From Bin87 sp965208015 (GTDB taxonomy: Bacteria > Chloroflexota > Dehalococcoidia > Lucifugimonadales > UBA3495), in assembly GCA_965208015.1 (NCBI GenBank), contig CBDBNT010000004.1, positions 62,001 through 126,000 of the forward strand: 64,000 bases of DNA. The letters run 5' to 3'. The notes beneath the pieces were generated by a model. It was not told the origin of the DNA. It saw only the letters and a list, made by a program, of their open reading frames with translations, and did no database searches. Positions 1-8,816 of this stretch are shown here, in pieces. The translations under genes were made by a program, and so were the position numbers. The stretch's first letter is position 1, and each line of letters begins with the position of its first letter.

Positions 1-600
1 CCACGCCCTACGACCAATTAGTGGGCGCCGTGGTGCTCGCCATCAAGCACCACTTAGGCCACGACGTGGTAGTTAGGTCCGAAGCGGGCCCACACCATCC
101 TGCCTGGTAAGCTGCCTCCAAGGTTTACGCCGCCACCTTCCCTCAAAGGAACACTCCGGCCCTCGATAACTGGCCCGGCGGTTCAGGGAAAACGCTGAGC
201 AGCGCCAGCTCACCCCATTAACCCAGGACACCACCCACCTCCACACGCCGGGGAGTCTAAGGGCACAGGTTACGTGTCGCCCACGCTTCAACGGCTCCTC
301 CACGACCGCAGCGGCAGACTCCTCAAACCGGAGTACCCCCAAGATTGCGCCGGCATGTACTAAGCCCTGGAAGGCACCATCCCCGAAGCATAGGAAACGT
401 ATCGCAAACTCAACCAGCTCATGCCACATGTCCAACCACGCAAAACGCGCGTGCCATCACCGCGACTCACTCAAAATCCTCGCCGATACCTCCTGCCGCG
501 TCACCGCCCCCACCCACACCAACGCCGGCCACTACCTGAAACGGGTTTCACTCATGAGCGCCGTCGCCGCGACCTACGGTGTACCGGCGAGCCTTTAGGA
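1..600 (+). pseudogene. Decayed coding sequence, family not recognised
   Basis: No intact gene is present, but protein-like stretches appear in different plus-strand frames broken by stops. One, from about nt 3, reads TPYDQLVGAVVLAIKHHLGH. Near 290-420 another contains YPQDCAGMY, a stop, ALEGTIPEA, a stop, then ETYRKLNQLM. A third near 455-600 contains DSLKILADTS and AGHYLKRVSLMSAVAATYG. Changes of frame plus in-frame TAA/TAG codons fit an old inactivated gene of the mobile element. I do not recognise the family, and chance composition of GC-rich DNA cannot be excluded. Confidence 0.35.
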
Positions 601-680
601 TGAACGAGAGCACGTCAGCCGGCATGCCGAAACCACGTCCGAAAACCACCGCTGAGGCGGCCATTTCCGCCTAAAAAATC

Positions 681-846
681 TGGAGAACGCCGATGCTCCT
701 GCCATGCGTGTACAAACCAGGTTTCTATAGCATGGTCCCGGGCGTACCCTCAGGTGCCCTTTTGGAGAATGGCCATGCTCCTCAGAGTGCGTGTTCCTAC
801 TCAAATCGCTGAGTTCCTCGTGGAGAACCGCCATGCTCCTCAGACC
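681..846 (+). repeat. Three imperfect copies of TGGAGAAnnGCCATGCTCCT
   Basis: Copies start at 681, 763 and 821 (spacings 82 and 58 nt). The second and third also share CAGA after the core. Each copy begins GGAG and ends CTCC, so it has a weak dyad. Read in the frame beginning ENxxAP, the copies give related peptides (ENADAPAMRV, ENGHAPQSAC, ENRHAPQTPL), so they may be remnants of a tandemly repeated protein segment rather than a DNA-binding site. Confidence 0.45.
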
Positions 847-1801
847 CCACTTTCCTACTACGCGCGCGTAGACCCCGCGTCCGAGCCTTAAGACGCCTGC
901 AAAACCCGCGGGCGAAAGGGTCAAGTGACAGCGGCCAACCCCCGGTTTTTCAGGAGCCGACACACGGCCGAAACCGACACCAACCGGGTTACCATCATGC
1001 CCGCCGAGGCCGAAAGAAGGGCCGGCGCCCGACTCGCGGTCCACGTCATCACCAAGTCCCTAAACGTCGGCGAGCTGGTCAACGACAAGGCCGCCGTCCA
1101 GGTTGCCAAAGGTCTGCGCAGTTCGCTGGACTTCGACCACCCCCTGACGCCTCCATGGCGCATTCACCGCCCGGCCATATCGCCAACCTGCCCTGCACGC
1201 CATCGTGAAGACGCGGCATGAACTGCACCAACCGGGACGGCGGCATTTTGCGCCGCCTGTCGGTACGCCGCCCATTGCGCATCAGCACAACGCATTCTTC
1301 CTTTCCACACCTGTCTCCCCGTTGGGGCGGAAGGGCAATCGAGATTAGAGCTCCCGGCATTCGGACATGCCCCCAATCTCCGCAAATATATGCGTCCTGA
1401 TGCCTCGGGCGGGATGATCATCGCTGCACCAGCGTCATGGACGGCCCGAATTTCACCCATACGGCCACGGAGATGCACCTTTCCGGGCGAAAACGCTAAT
1501 TCATACACCTCCAACGTCTCTAAAGGGCCGTGAGACGCCCTTACGGCAAAAACCCCCTCATGCGCCGATAACCAGGGCTAGCCGGCCAATGCACGGCGGC
1601 GTTGGGCGCTCATCGCAGACGAGACCGAGGGCGAGCCCGGCACTCCGACAGGACCGGCGCCAGGAGGTAGCAGCTGCGGCCGCATCCGTCCGCAGCGAGA
1701 GTGTGTGCCCGCCGAATTTTGCGTTCCGGCGGGGCGCAAACCGTTTCACGGACTTTCAGCGCCTCTGCCAAACTGAAACCAACGCGCCCAAGGAATACCC
1801 A
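847..1801. other. Stretch without a confident gene, upstream of the NERD gene
   Basis: I see no gene with a good start and ribosome site here. A plus-strand reading frame at 925-1221 contains a protein-like run (RLAVHVITKSLNVGELVNDK) but has no recognisable family and lies among frame-broken sequence, so it is more likely another decayed fragment than a gene. The last ~20 nt carry the ribosome site of the next gene. Confidence 0.4.
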
Positions 1802-2665
1802 ATGAAAATCATCAGAGCACCCTACGAAGAGCATCGCCAGGACCCGGCGCTATGGGCGGAGGTCCGGTTCTTCGACGCCATGGCGGTCGCCGACATACCC
1901 GGAAGCATCATCCATAATCTCAATATCGGACGTCAGGTGGACGCATTTTCCTGGACCTATCGTGGAGGACGAACCGCCTATGAGGTCAAAGGCGGCCAGC
2001 ACTGGATTGATGACGGCCGGTGGTACTGCCGTGGCCGGGACGGGAACGTGGTCGAGATGCCGTACACGCCGGTGGAGCAAGCGATGCAAGCGGCGCTAGC
2101 CGCCAGCGATGCCCTGGAAAAACGGCTGGGCGGGCACAAGCCCTGGATAAACGCCGTGCTGGTCCTGGCGGATATGCCGGAGGAGGTTCCCGCCATCGCC
2201 GAGCGTGCCAGGGACCACCGCGTACAGGTGATATGGGGTCTGAACCACCTGGACGAGCAGCACCGCAGGTTGGCCTCCATCAACCCGGAATACCACCCCC
2301 CCACAGACCCGGACGTCGAGGCGGAGGCGGCCGCATTCGACCGCCGAAATCCACCTGATGGGTGGGAGCCGCCGGGCCACGCTCGACGCCGTACTGCGAG
2401 CAACGCCAGGAACGACGCCCCCACGCCAGTCGCGCAGGCAACAGCGCTGGCCGGGGTCCCCACCGACCCAGCAAACCCGCAGCCCGGGTTTTCCCTCATC
2501 ATCCACAACCACGGTACCGTGGTCGTGCAGTGGCCTGGACAACCGCCTGGGCCCGGAACGCCGGACGACGCGCTGACAGTAATCGCGCCGGCGGGCCGTG
2601 ACCCGGACCCGTCGGAACACGGGGTCAACGACCTTGAATCGGATTTCCGCCAGGAACTGGATTGA
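1802..2665 (+). CDS. NERD-domain (nuclease-related) protein
   Basis: A 287-residue protein whose N-terminal ~160 residues fit the NERD nuclease-related fold: an acidic residue in a helix near E20, then QVDAFSW with D47, then AYEVKGG with E61 and K63. This is the D...ExK pattern of restriction-endonuclease-like enzymes. The C-terminal 120 residues are Pro/Asp-rich and probably flexible. The start is the ATG at 1802, preceded by AAGGAA. The next gene, a UvrD-type helicase, begins 39 bp downstream on the same strand, so the two are probably co-transcribed. NERD domains are known beside or fused to helicases and kinases in mobile and defence loci. DNA cleavage by this protein is inferred. Confidence 0.7.
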   Translation: MKIIRAPYEEHRQDPALWAEVRFFDAMAVADIPGSIIHNLNIGRQVDAFSWTYRGGRTAYEVKGGQHWIDDGRWYCRGRDGNVVEMPYTPVEQAMQAALAASDALEKRLGGHKPWINAVLVLADMPEEVPAIAERARDHRVQVIWGLNHLDEQHRRLASINPEYHPPTDPDVEAEAAAFDRRNPPDGWEPPGHARRRTASNARNDAPTPVAQATALAGVPTDPANPQPGFSLIIHNHGTVVVQWPGQPPGPGTPDDALTVIAPAGRDPDPSEHGVNDLESDFRQELD

Positions 2666-2704
2666 GCTCGCCGCAATGCCGGCCTCCCGCTCATAGGGAT
2701 AATC

Positions 2705-4462
2705 ATGACCATATCGCCTGTCATCAAACGTCTCTATCCGTCCCTTGACCCGGAACAACTGGCCGTAATCGGCCATGTCGGCGGGCCGCTGCTCACACTG
2801 TCCGGACCCGGGTCCGGCAAGACCACGTGCGTCTGCCTGCAGGCCGTGAACCTGCTGCTCACCGGACAGGCGGAGCCGCATCACCTGCTGCTTTGCACCT
2901 TCACCCGTGCCACCGCCCGGGAGATGCAAGAACGCATCTGCGCCCTGTCCCAGCGGGCCGGCTACCGCGGGGACATCACCCGCATGCGCATCGCCACCAT
3001 CCACGGCCTCAGCCGCCAGTTACTATCCGCCCACGGTGGAAACCTCGGATTGCCGCCACCGGCCCGTGTCATCAGCGCATGGGAGCAGCTGGACCTGCTG
3101 AGATCCAACTTTCACCGCATCTTCGGCCCCGACCTGCCGACCCTGGCTCAGCATGGCTGGCGCACCGAACGGCGTGTGTTGCAGCAGGCCCGGCGGTTCT
3201 TCGACCGCATCGCCGACGAACTGATTGACCCTCAACAGCTGGTCAATTCCCAAGTCCCGTTCACGGTCGCGCTGGGATGCTGCTACGCCCGGTACCGGCG
3301 CTTGTTGCACGAACAGGATACCGTGGACTTCGCCGGTCTCCAGACCCAGGCAATCGCCCTACTGCGGGACGCGGCTTTGGCCGCCTGGCTGGGCGCGTCG
3401 ATGCGCCATATCCTCGTGGATGAGTACCAGGACACCAACCATGCCCAGCAGCGGCTCCTGTTTCGTCTGGCTGAGGTTCACCGCAACATCTGCGTGGTCG
3501 GCGACGAGGACCAGCTCATCTACCGTTTCCGCGGCGCCAACCCCCAGGGATTCGCCGCCTTTCATCAGCGCTTTCCGGATGCTCAAGTTCTGCAGCTCAC
3601 CGCCAACTACCGCAGCCATCGGGACATCGTGGCGGCTGGCAACCGTTGGATTTCCTCCTTCGACTGGACCAATCATGCGGGAGCGCCCTTCCGCCATCCC
3701 AAGACCGTCGTGCCCAGATCCCGCCACGCCAATGCCGACCATCCTGCCGTCGTCTCGGCGCTCGGCAAGGACAAAGCCGACGCCGCCAACCAACTGGCGA
3801 AACTTCTGTTGTTGCTCAGAGGGCAGGGCTTCATCACCGACATGGGCGAGGTGGCAATCCTGCTGCCCAGCGTCAAATGGCGCCACCGGAGCCACTACGT
3901 GGACGCCCTGACCCATTTCGGCATACCGGTGCACCTCACCCACGACGAGCATCTGGTTGATGGCACGGCTCTATCGGACGCGGCGTCCCTGCACCCTCCC
4001 GATGGGGTCCTGGTCACCACCATCCACCAGGCCAAGGGACGCGAATGGCCCGTGGTGTGTGTGGGCAACCTTCACAGCGCGGACCTGCGACCCGATGAAC
4101 TGGAGACCCAGCTGGGCCCATACCTGACGCGGTGGTCGGCGGAACCACCGGGCCGGGCCGCGATGTACGACCTTGCCCGGCAATACTACGTCGCCTTCTC
4201 GCGGGCCCAGCGCTTGCTGGTGCTTTCCGCCAGCGCGACGCCCCATCCCGTATTTCGCGCCGTGTTGGACGGCGTCCCCAACTGGGCCGACGTGGACCTT
4301 ACGAGACTGAGCGGCATGCAGGTGCAGCCGCCCTTCTATCCTCAAGCGCCCGACGGCGCCAACGGGTCGGTCCAACTCGTGGTGCCCAAAACTGGAACGC
4401 TGACCATGCGTCCCGCCACGGTCTCAGCGCTGCATCTGGAATACCGCACGGCCGCAGAATGA
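2705..4462 (+). CDS. UvrD/Rep-family superfamily 1 helicase
   Basis: A 585-residue 3'-5' helicase-like ATPase. Motifs visible in order: Walker A SGPGSGKTT (about residues 33-41), TFTRATA, TIHGL, Walker B DEYQDTN, VGDEDQLIYRFRGA (motif III), NYRS (motif IV), TIHQAKGREW (motif V) and YVAFSRAQ (motif VI). The motif set is complete, so ATPase activity is likely. It is shorter than UvrD (~720 residues). It stops after SALHLEYRTAAE, where many relatives go on into a Cys-containing or nuclease-like C-terminal module, so the 3' end may be truncated. It follows the NERD gene by 39 bp, giving a nuclease-helicase pair that recalls Gabija GajA/GajB logic without being that system. Confidence 0.85.
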   Translation: MTISPVIKRLYPSLDPEQLAVIGHVGGPLLTLSGPGSGKTTCVCLQAVNLLLTGQAEPHHLLLCTFTRATAREMQERICALSQRAGYRGDITRMRIATIHGLSRQLLSAHGGNLGLPPPARVISAWEQLDLLRSNFHRIFGPDLPTLAQHGWRTERRVLQQARRFFDRIADELIDPQQLVNSQVPFTVALGCCYARYRRLLHEQDTVDFAGLQTQAIALLRDAALAAWLGASMRHILVDEYQDTNHAQQRLLFRLAEVHRNICVVGDEDQLIYRFRGANPQGFAAFHQRFPDAQVLQLTANYRSHRDIVAAGNRWISSFDWTNHAGAPFRHPKTVVPRSRHANADHPAVVSALGKDKADAANQLAKLLLLLRGQGFITDMGEVAILLPSVKWRHRSHYVDALTHFGIPVHLTHDEHLVDGTALSDAASLHPPDGVLVTTIHQAKGREWPVVCVGNLHSADLRPDELETQLGPYLTRWSAEPPGRAAMYDLARQYYVAFSRAQRLLVLSASATPHPVFRAVLDGVPNWADVDLTRLSGMQVQPPFYPQAPDGANGSVQLVVPKTGTLTMRPATVSALHLEYRTAAE

Positions 4463-4474
4463 GCGCCTCTCGGG

Positions 4475-4831
4475 TCATTGGGGATCATCCGCCAACCGCC
4501 GGCGCATCAACATCCCGGCCCAGTCGATGACCGCCATCCCGTCAGCGGCGGCCCGCTTTTTGAACTCCGCCAGGCAGACGAAGGTCAACAACATTTGCGT
4601 CGGCGTATTCCCCGGCTCGCAATCAGCGCCACGACCGGCGCACCGCGCGAAATCAACCAACGTCCGCTCGATTTCGTTCATGGTGAGCCCGGCGGCCAGC
4701 CGCTCGATGCGCGGGTCGGCGACGTTGAGGGCATCGCCTATGGTTTCCAGGGCAGCGTCGATGTCTCCGTCCTGCATCGCCATCAAGATGGCTGATTCTA
4801 TTTTGGGAAACATGTCATGGGATTCGGTCAT
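4475..4831 (-). CDS. Hypothetical protein
   Basis: A 118-residue acidic, mostly helical protein (contains AMQDGDIDAALETIGDALNV and a C-terminal WAGMLMRRRLADDPQ) with no family I recognise. The ATG at 4831 gives MTESHDMFPKIES; an ATG six codons later is also possible. It converges on the helicase gene, with only 12 bp between the two stop codons. It may be a small accessory or antitoxin-like gene of the element, but nothing in the sequence proves that. The plus strand across it also has open frames, but the minus-strand product has the more natural composition. Confidence 0.5.
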   Translation of the reverse strand: MTESHDMFPKIESAILMAMQDGDIDAALETIGDALNVADPRIERLAAGLTMNEIERTLVDFARCAGRGADCEPGNTPTQMLLTFVCLAEFKKRAAADGMAVIDWAGMLMRRRLADDPQ

Positions 4832-5410
4832 TTCTACGTTGCTACGACGGCCACTCGGGCGCCAAGGCGGATGTACGGATTGCAAAGCGCTGGTGCACGG
4901 GTGCCGAGCTTGGTCCGGATTGTGTGGCTGTTACCTCTCTGAGTCAACGAACGGGTTAGCGCGGAGGCGGACTCGCATCGTCCGGTGACCGGATGGGCCG
5001 CCGGCTTGGAAACACACCGGTACTCGATTCCGTCCAAAGGGTATCGGTTAGGGTTGATGGCCCCGGCGCACTGCGCGGTGTGTACCCGGAAATAGACCGC
5101 TCATGAGATGCCTATGCCGATTAGGGCCTCCGTCAATAACACCAAGCAACCGTGGGTATTGCCAGGTATTGCGCCGACTGTGGCATCGCCTCGGCATCCA
5201 GATTGGGCATTTTGGCGTCCATGTCTAGCCAAACGCTGGAAAAAGATCCCCCTTAAAAACGGCGGATTTGGACAACCGCCATGCTTAACCCCCGAACAAG
5301 ATGTGCATTTTGAGCAGGTTTCAACCCAATTTTCCCGCAAAGTTTTTGCCGAGACGCATTGTATGTTGCCACAAATCCCACTAGCGCACGCAGCGGCGCC
5401 GGACAGCACA
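4832..5410. other. Intergenic stretch upstream of the primase gene
   Basis: The primase reading frame is open back to an ATG at 5108, but the encoded segment 5108-5410 is low in helix-forming residues, matches no domain and looks like translated noncoding DNA, so I leave it out of the gene. I see no RNA gene or clear terminator. AT-rich patches near 5240-5350 could hold a promoter, but no convincing -35/-10 pair stands out. Confidence 0.4.
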
Positions 5411-7915
5411 ATGCTAGACCATATCGCCCAACCCCACGACGCGAGCTACACCCTTGAGCAGGTCCAGGCCCGGTACGGCGGCAAGATAACTCAAACGCCA
5501 ACCGGCCCCAAGCTGTCGGGCATCCCCTGCCTCAACCCCAACCACCCCGGCGACAACGACTCCCGTTCCGCTTACATCGTGACCTCCGAGAAAAGGAACC
5601 TCCGCGCCATCTGCGGTACCCACAACTGCCCTTGGCGCGAGACCAACGACGCCATCCGCGACCTGTTTGGCATCTCACGTCGCGAAACAGCGCCCAAAGG
5701 CAACGAACCCGTCCACATCGCCACGTATCCCAGCCTTGACCAACGGCCGGCTATTCTCGAATACCGCGTCGATTGGCAGCCCGGCGACGAACCCTGCTGG
5801 TGGACCGACAACTACCGTTCTGCAAACGCAAAGCCCTGCTCACGCCCCAGGCGCCATAAGCACTCTTACTCCAAGCCTTCCGGAGTCGATACCACCGGCT
5901 TTCCCCTCCTTTTGCACCACGCCCTGGAACCATGCCCAGAACTCCACGACTGGACAGTCTACGCTGAAGGCGCACGCAAGTCCCAAGCTATCGCCAACGC
6001 CGGCATAAACGCCGTATCCAACCTTGGCGGCGCCAACGGCATCCAACGCTGGGACCTCTCAGAGCTCGCCGGCAAGTCCGTCATCGTCTGGCCCGACCAC
6101 GACGCCAACTGGCACCAGAAGGCCAATCTCTTCCTCGGCCGCATCAGAGCCGCCAACCCCGCCAAGCTCATCCTGGCACAACCCGTCGGCGCGCCCGGCT
6201 CCAAGGCCGATGCCGCCGACCTGTCGCCGGAAGAGATCCGACGACACCTGCTGGCGACCATCGCCAAACCCAACGACCTTACCAGGGGAGAAGCCATCCC
6301 GATGTCCAACGCCAATTCTCCCAACATCCCAGCACCGCCCAGGGCCACTGGCAGCGCCGACCGCACCATCGGCGACAACACCACAACCACGGCGCACCTC
6401 TGTGCCCGACTGCTCCAAGACCACGCCGCGGACCTCGTCGTCGTCCGACCTGAGCAGGTCGGACAGCTGAACGTCGACGCCAGACTGCTCCAGGTGACCG
6501 AGACAGGTCGCCTCTCCGACTCCCAATTCCGTATACGCCGCCTTATGCACGATACCGCCGACCGCTACGCCATCGAAATCGACCGTTCCACTCTCCAACC
6601 CAACCAGCTGCGCCTTTCTCACAAGGCATCGCGCTCTCTGCGCGAGCCCGAGACGCTCCAACGAATCCTCAAGGCACTCGGCGGCGTTGTCCACGAGCTG
6701 GCCCAGACCGACCAGCTTCCGCCAACGCTCACCATCTGCGACCGGGAGAACCTCGACGAGGACTGGACCGTCCTCGGCGCACCCAACGGCGTCATCGACC
6801 TCCACACCGGTCAGCTCATGCCCCCGCACCTCGCTCGCCAGAAGCTCGTGACCGGACAAATCGCCGACGATTACGAACCCCTTGCTACGCATCCACTCCT
6901 CGACCAAGTGCTGCCCATGGAGCCCGAGGACGAGATGTTGCGGTGGTACAACCGCTATCTCGGCTGGTCCCTCACGCACCACGTCAACAAGGACATGCTC
7001 GGCATGGGCTCGCCGCCCGATGCCGGCAAGACCACCTTGCTCAACGCCGACGTACGCTCCATGGGCTCCTACGTCACCAAAGCCGGCGCCGAGACTTTCC
7101 TCAAGCCCAAGGGCTACGCCGCCAACCCATCGGCACACAACGACGGCAAAGCCAAACTCGATTCCCCCGCGCGGCGCACCTTCGTCGACGAGCTCGCCAA
7201 ACCCTTCAACACCGAGATGGCCAACGAGCTATCCGGCGGCGGCATCGACCAGGACTACCGCACCGTTGGCGAAAAGCGCCAGCCTTTCATCAGAGTCTCT
7301 CACCTGATATTCGTCTACAACATCAAGGAAGGCGACGAGTCACTGATGCCAATGGACGGCACGGCCGTCGGCGACGCCCTCGAACGCCGCCTACTCGCCT
7401 TCCCACTCCCCCAGATTCCACAGTATCTCCAGAACCCGTCGCTGCTCGAGATCGCCAACGACCGCCCATTCCGCCAAGCTTACGTCGCCCGCATGGTCCA
7501 ACTGGCAATGCAATGCCTATGCGGACCCGACCACAACCCGGCACCGCCGCCAGGCTGCCGCACCATGACCGAAAACAAAAACATGCTCGCCACACAAGCC
7601 AAGCCGGCTCTGGACCGCGACTTCATCCCCAACCTATTCGTCCAACGCGAAAGCGAGGAACAGCTTCCCGCAGACTCTCACACCGCCTACCAGTCATACC
7701 TCGATTGGAGGAAGGATGAAGGCGAGCAGGGCCCGCCCGTCTCCAAACAGAACTTCACCATCAAGCTCAAGCAGCAGTACGGCGAGTTCACTAGGTCTGG
7801 AAAAAAGCCCAGCAAGGAAAATCCCGGCGAGTCGACTCAAAGTTTTGGGACCACCTCACATTCGCCCAAAACGACCAGTTGTCGACATGTCGACCGACGT
7901 CGGGCAATTTGTTAG
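5411..7915 (+). CDS. Phage/plasmid-type primase-helicase (P4 family)
   Basis: An ~834-residue replication protein of the element. The N-terminus has a zinc-finger-like C40...H45...C68...C73 arrangement as in primases. A TOPRIM-like part follows (VYAEGARKSQAIANAG, then VIVWPDHDANW with the DxD). The C-terminal half is a superfamily-3 D5-type helicase with Walker A SPPDAGKTT (about residues 534-542), Walker B RRTFVDEL and motif C-like HLIFVYNI. It would unwind and prime at the element's origin. The start is uncertain: ATG 5411 has no strong ribosome site, and the frame is open to 5108. The zero-frame C-terminus is abnormal after residue ~797, where a slippery A AAA AAG occurs. Confidence 0.85.
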   Translation: MLDHIAQPHDASYTLEQVQARYGGKITQTPTGPKLSGIPCLNPNHPGDNDSRSAYIVTSEKRNLRAICGTHNCPWRETNDAIRDLFGISRRETAPKGNEPVHIATYPSLDQRPAILEYRVDWQPGDEPCWWTDNYRSANAKPCSRPRRHKHSYSKPSGVDTTGFPLLLHHALEPCPELHDWTVYAEGARKSQAIANAGINAVSNLGGANGIQRWDLSELAGKSVIVWPDHDANWHQKANLFLGRIRAANPAKLILAQPVGAPGSKADAADLSPEEIRRHLLATIAKPNDLTRGEAIPMSNANSPNIPAPPRATGSADRTIGDNTTTTAHLCARLLQDHAADLVVVRPEQVGQLNVDARLLQVTETGRLSDSQFRIRRLMHDTADRYAIEIDRSTLQPNQLRLSHKASRSLREPETLQRILKALGGVVHELAQTDQLPPTLTICDRENLDEDWTVLGAPNGVIDLHTGQLMPPHLARQKLVTGQIADDYEPLATHPLLDQVLPMEPEDEMLRWYNRYLGWSLTHHVNKDMLGMGSPPDAGKTTLLNADVRSMGSYVTKAGAETFLKPKGYAANPSAHNDGKAKLDSPARRTFVDELAKPFNTEMANELSGGGIDQDYRTVGEKRQPFIRVSHLIFVYNIKEGDESLMPMDGTAVGDALERRLLAFPLPQIPQYLQNPSLLEIANDRPFRQAYVARMVQLAMQCLCGPDHNPAPPPGCRTMTENKNMLATQAKPALDRDFIPNLFVQRESEEQLPADSHTAYQSYLDWRKDEGEQGPPVSKQNFTIKLKQQYGEFTRSGKKPSKENPGESTQSFGTTSHSPKTTSCRHVDRRRAIC
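7801..7807 (+). other. Candidate -1 ribosomal frameshift site A AAA AAG
   Basis: The primase codons here are GGA AAA AAG, which places the heptamer A AAA AAG in the same phase as in the classic dnaX site. A -1 slip enters a frame open from 7795 to 8265. A 10-nt palindrome GAGTCGACTC lies at 7829-7838, inside a possible CCC/GGG stem, but I see no dnaX-strength hairpin and no clear upstream Shine-Dalgarno. An indel in the A6 run (real or assembly error) would give the same picture. Confidence 0.5.
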
Positions 7916-8265
7916 GTGGTTCCCTTAAGGACCACGTTTCAGACTGCTCCAGAGACGAAACCCCCGCAGAGACCGACAGGTCGACAAAACAACCCCCTCA
8001 AGGGGTAGACCGCGCGGTAAGTCCCGATGTTTCCTGCCGGATTTCATCGGTTTCTCCAATACCCCAGCAAACGGACGTAGATCTTCAGCCGTCCGCATCC
8101 TCCTCGGAAACCGCCGAATCCGGTTGTCCCGGTTGCCTCCAGAAGGAGGACCCGCTCGCCAGTGACCCCTTCGGCGAAACCTGCCCGGACTGCGGTTACC
8201 GCGGCCAACTCGGCGACGGTTGTCCCGCCGCCGACTGCTGCCTCTGCCACCCCAAAGTTATCTGA
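7807..8265 (+). CDS. -1-frame extension of the primase, Cys-rich C-terminus
   Basis: About 152 codons readable after a -1 shift at 7801-7807. The first part (AQQGKSRRVDSKFWDHLTF) looks like the usual basic/aromatic tail that ends P4-type primases, better than the zero-frame tail does. The last part has a Cys cluster: CPGC, then CPDCGYRG, then CCLCHP, suggesting a zinc ribbon. As a separate gene it would need the TTG at 7879 and would overlap the primase by 37 bp; there is no good ribosome site. I favour a frameshifted extension over an independent gene. Confidence 0.5.
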   Translation, partial: AQQGKSRRVDSKFWDHLTFAQNDQLSTCRPTSGNLLGGSLKDHVSDCSRDETPAETDRSTKQPPQGVDRAVSPDVSCRISSVSPIPQQTDVDLQPSASSSETAESGCPGCLQKEDPLASDPFGETCPDCGYRGQLGDGCPAADCCLCHPKVI

Positions 8266-8356
8266 ACGCCCACACAGCCGCGGCTGGTGAGTACGAATGA
8301 CGCGGTGCACCTGCCCCGCGAGACCCGACAAAGAACCGATAAAACGGAGATTCGAT

Positions 8357-8554
8357 ATGACGGAGCGCTTAGCGTACACGGTCAAGGAAGCTGCTGCCGC
8401 CCTTGGGGTCAGCGAATGGATGGTCAGAGAGGAGATAAATCAGAAGCGTATCTTCTCGGTCAAGATGGGCTCCCGCCTGCTTATTCCCCGCTGGGCTCTG
8501 GAGGAAAGATTGGGAATGGCGATGGGAGCGCAGTCGCTTGAAGGTGCGTCCTAA
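8357..8554 (+). CDS. Excisionase-family helix-turn-helix protein
   Basis: A 65-residue DNA-binding protein of the MerR-like excisionase type: YTVKEAAAALGVSEWMVREE is the helix-turn-helix, followed by a wing with IPRWALEE. Such proteins act as recombination directionality factors or small regulators of integrative elements. ATG 8357 is chosen because GGAG lies 7 nt upstream; an in-frame ATG at 8297 gives a Cys/Pro-rich N-terminus that does not fit the family. It lies 262 bp upstream of the integrase, as expected for an Xis partner. Confidence 0.8.
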   Translation: MTERLAYTVKEAAAALGVSEWMVREEINQKRIFSVKMGSRLLIPRWALEERLGMAMGAQSLEGAS

Positions 8555-8816
8555 GCACCTGACCCGGAGACCGTGTCCGTTCTCATTACGTCTTCAGACG
8601 CAGCTCTAGAGATAGACTTGAGCCGTTGGTGCACGTGTCTTGCCCAGATTGCGGGTGAGGACACGCGCGGGCCGTTCCGGCCATGTCGTTGGGCGGTTGC
8701 GAGTCGTCGGTGAGCACATCGTTGCAAGTGGACTAGCCCAACATCGTCCGGTCCCACGTGGACCGTCTCAAGGAAATTGGCCGACCCGGCCACCGCAAAA
8801 CAGGAGGTGCATTAGC

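Noticed and set aside
681..846. Possible CRISPR array
   Set aside because: Only three diverged copies with unequal spacings of 82 and 58 nt, and no cas genes.
2096..3004. Long minus-strand open frame opposite the NERD and helicase genes
   Set aside because: It is antisense to two genes with clear motifs, has no domain pattern and is typical of GC-rich antisense frames.
1802..4462. Calling the NERD-UvrD pair a Gabija system
   Set aside because: GajA is an OLD-family ATPase-TOPRIM nuclease; the nuclease here is NERD-type with no ATPase domain.
5108..5410. N-terminal extension of the primase-helicase
   Set aside because: The encoded stretch has no domain features and lies before the first zinc-finger residues; the ATG at 5411 is preferred, though without a strong ribosome site.
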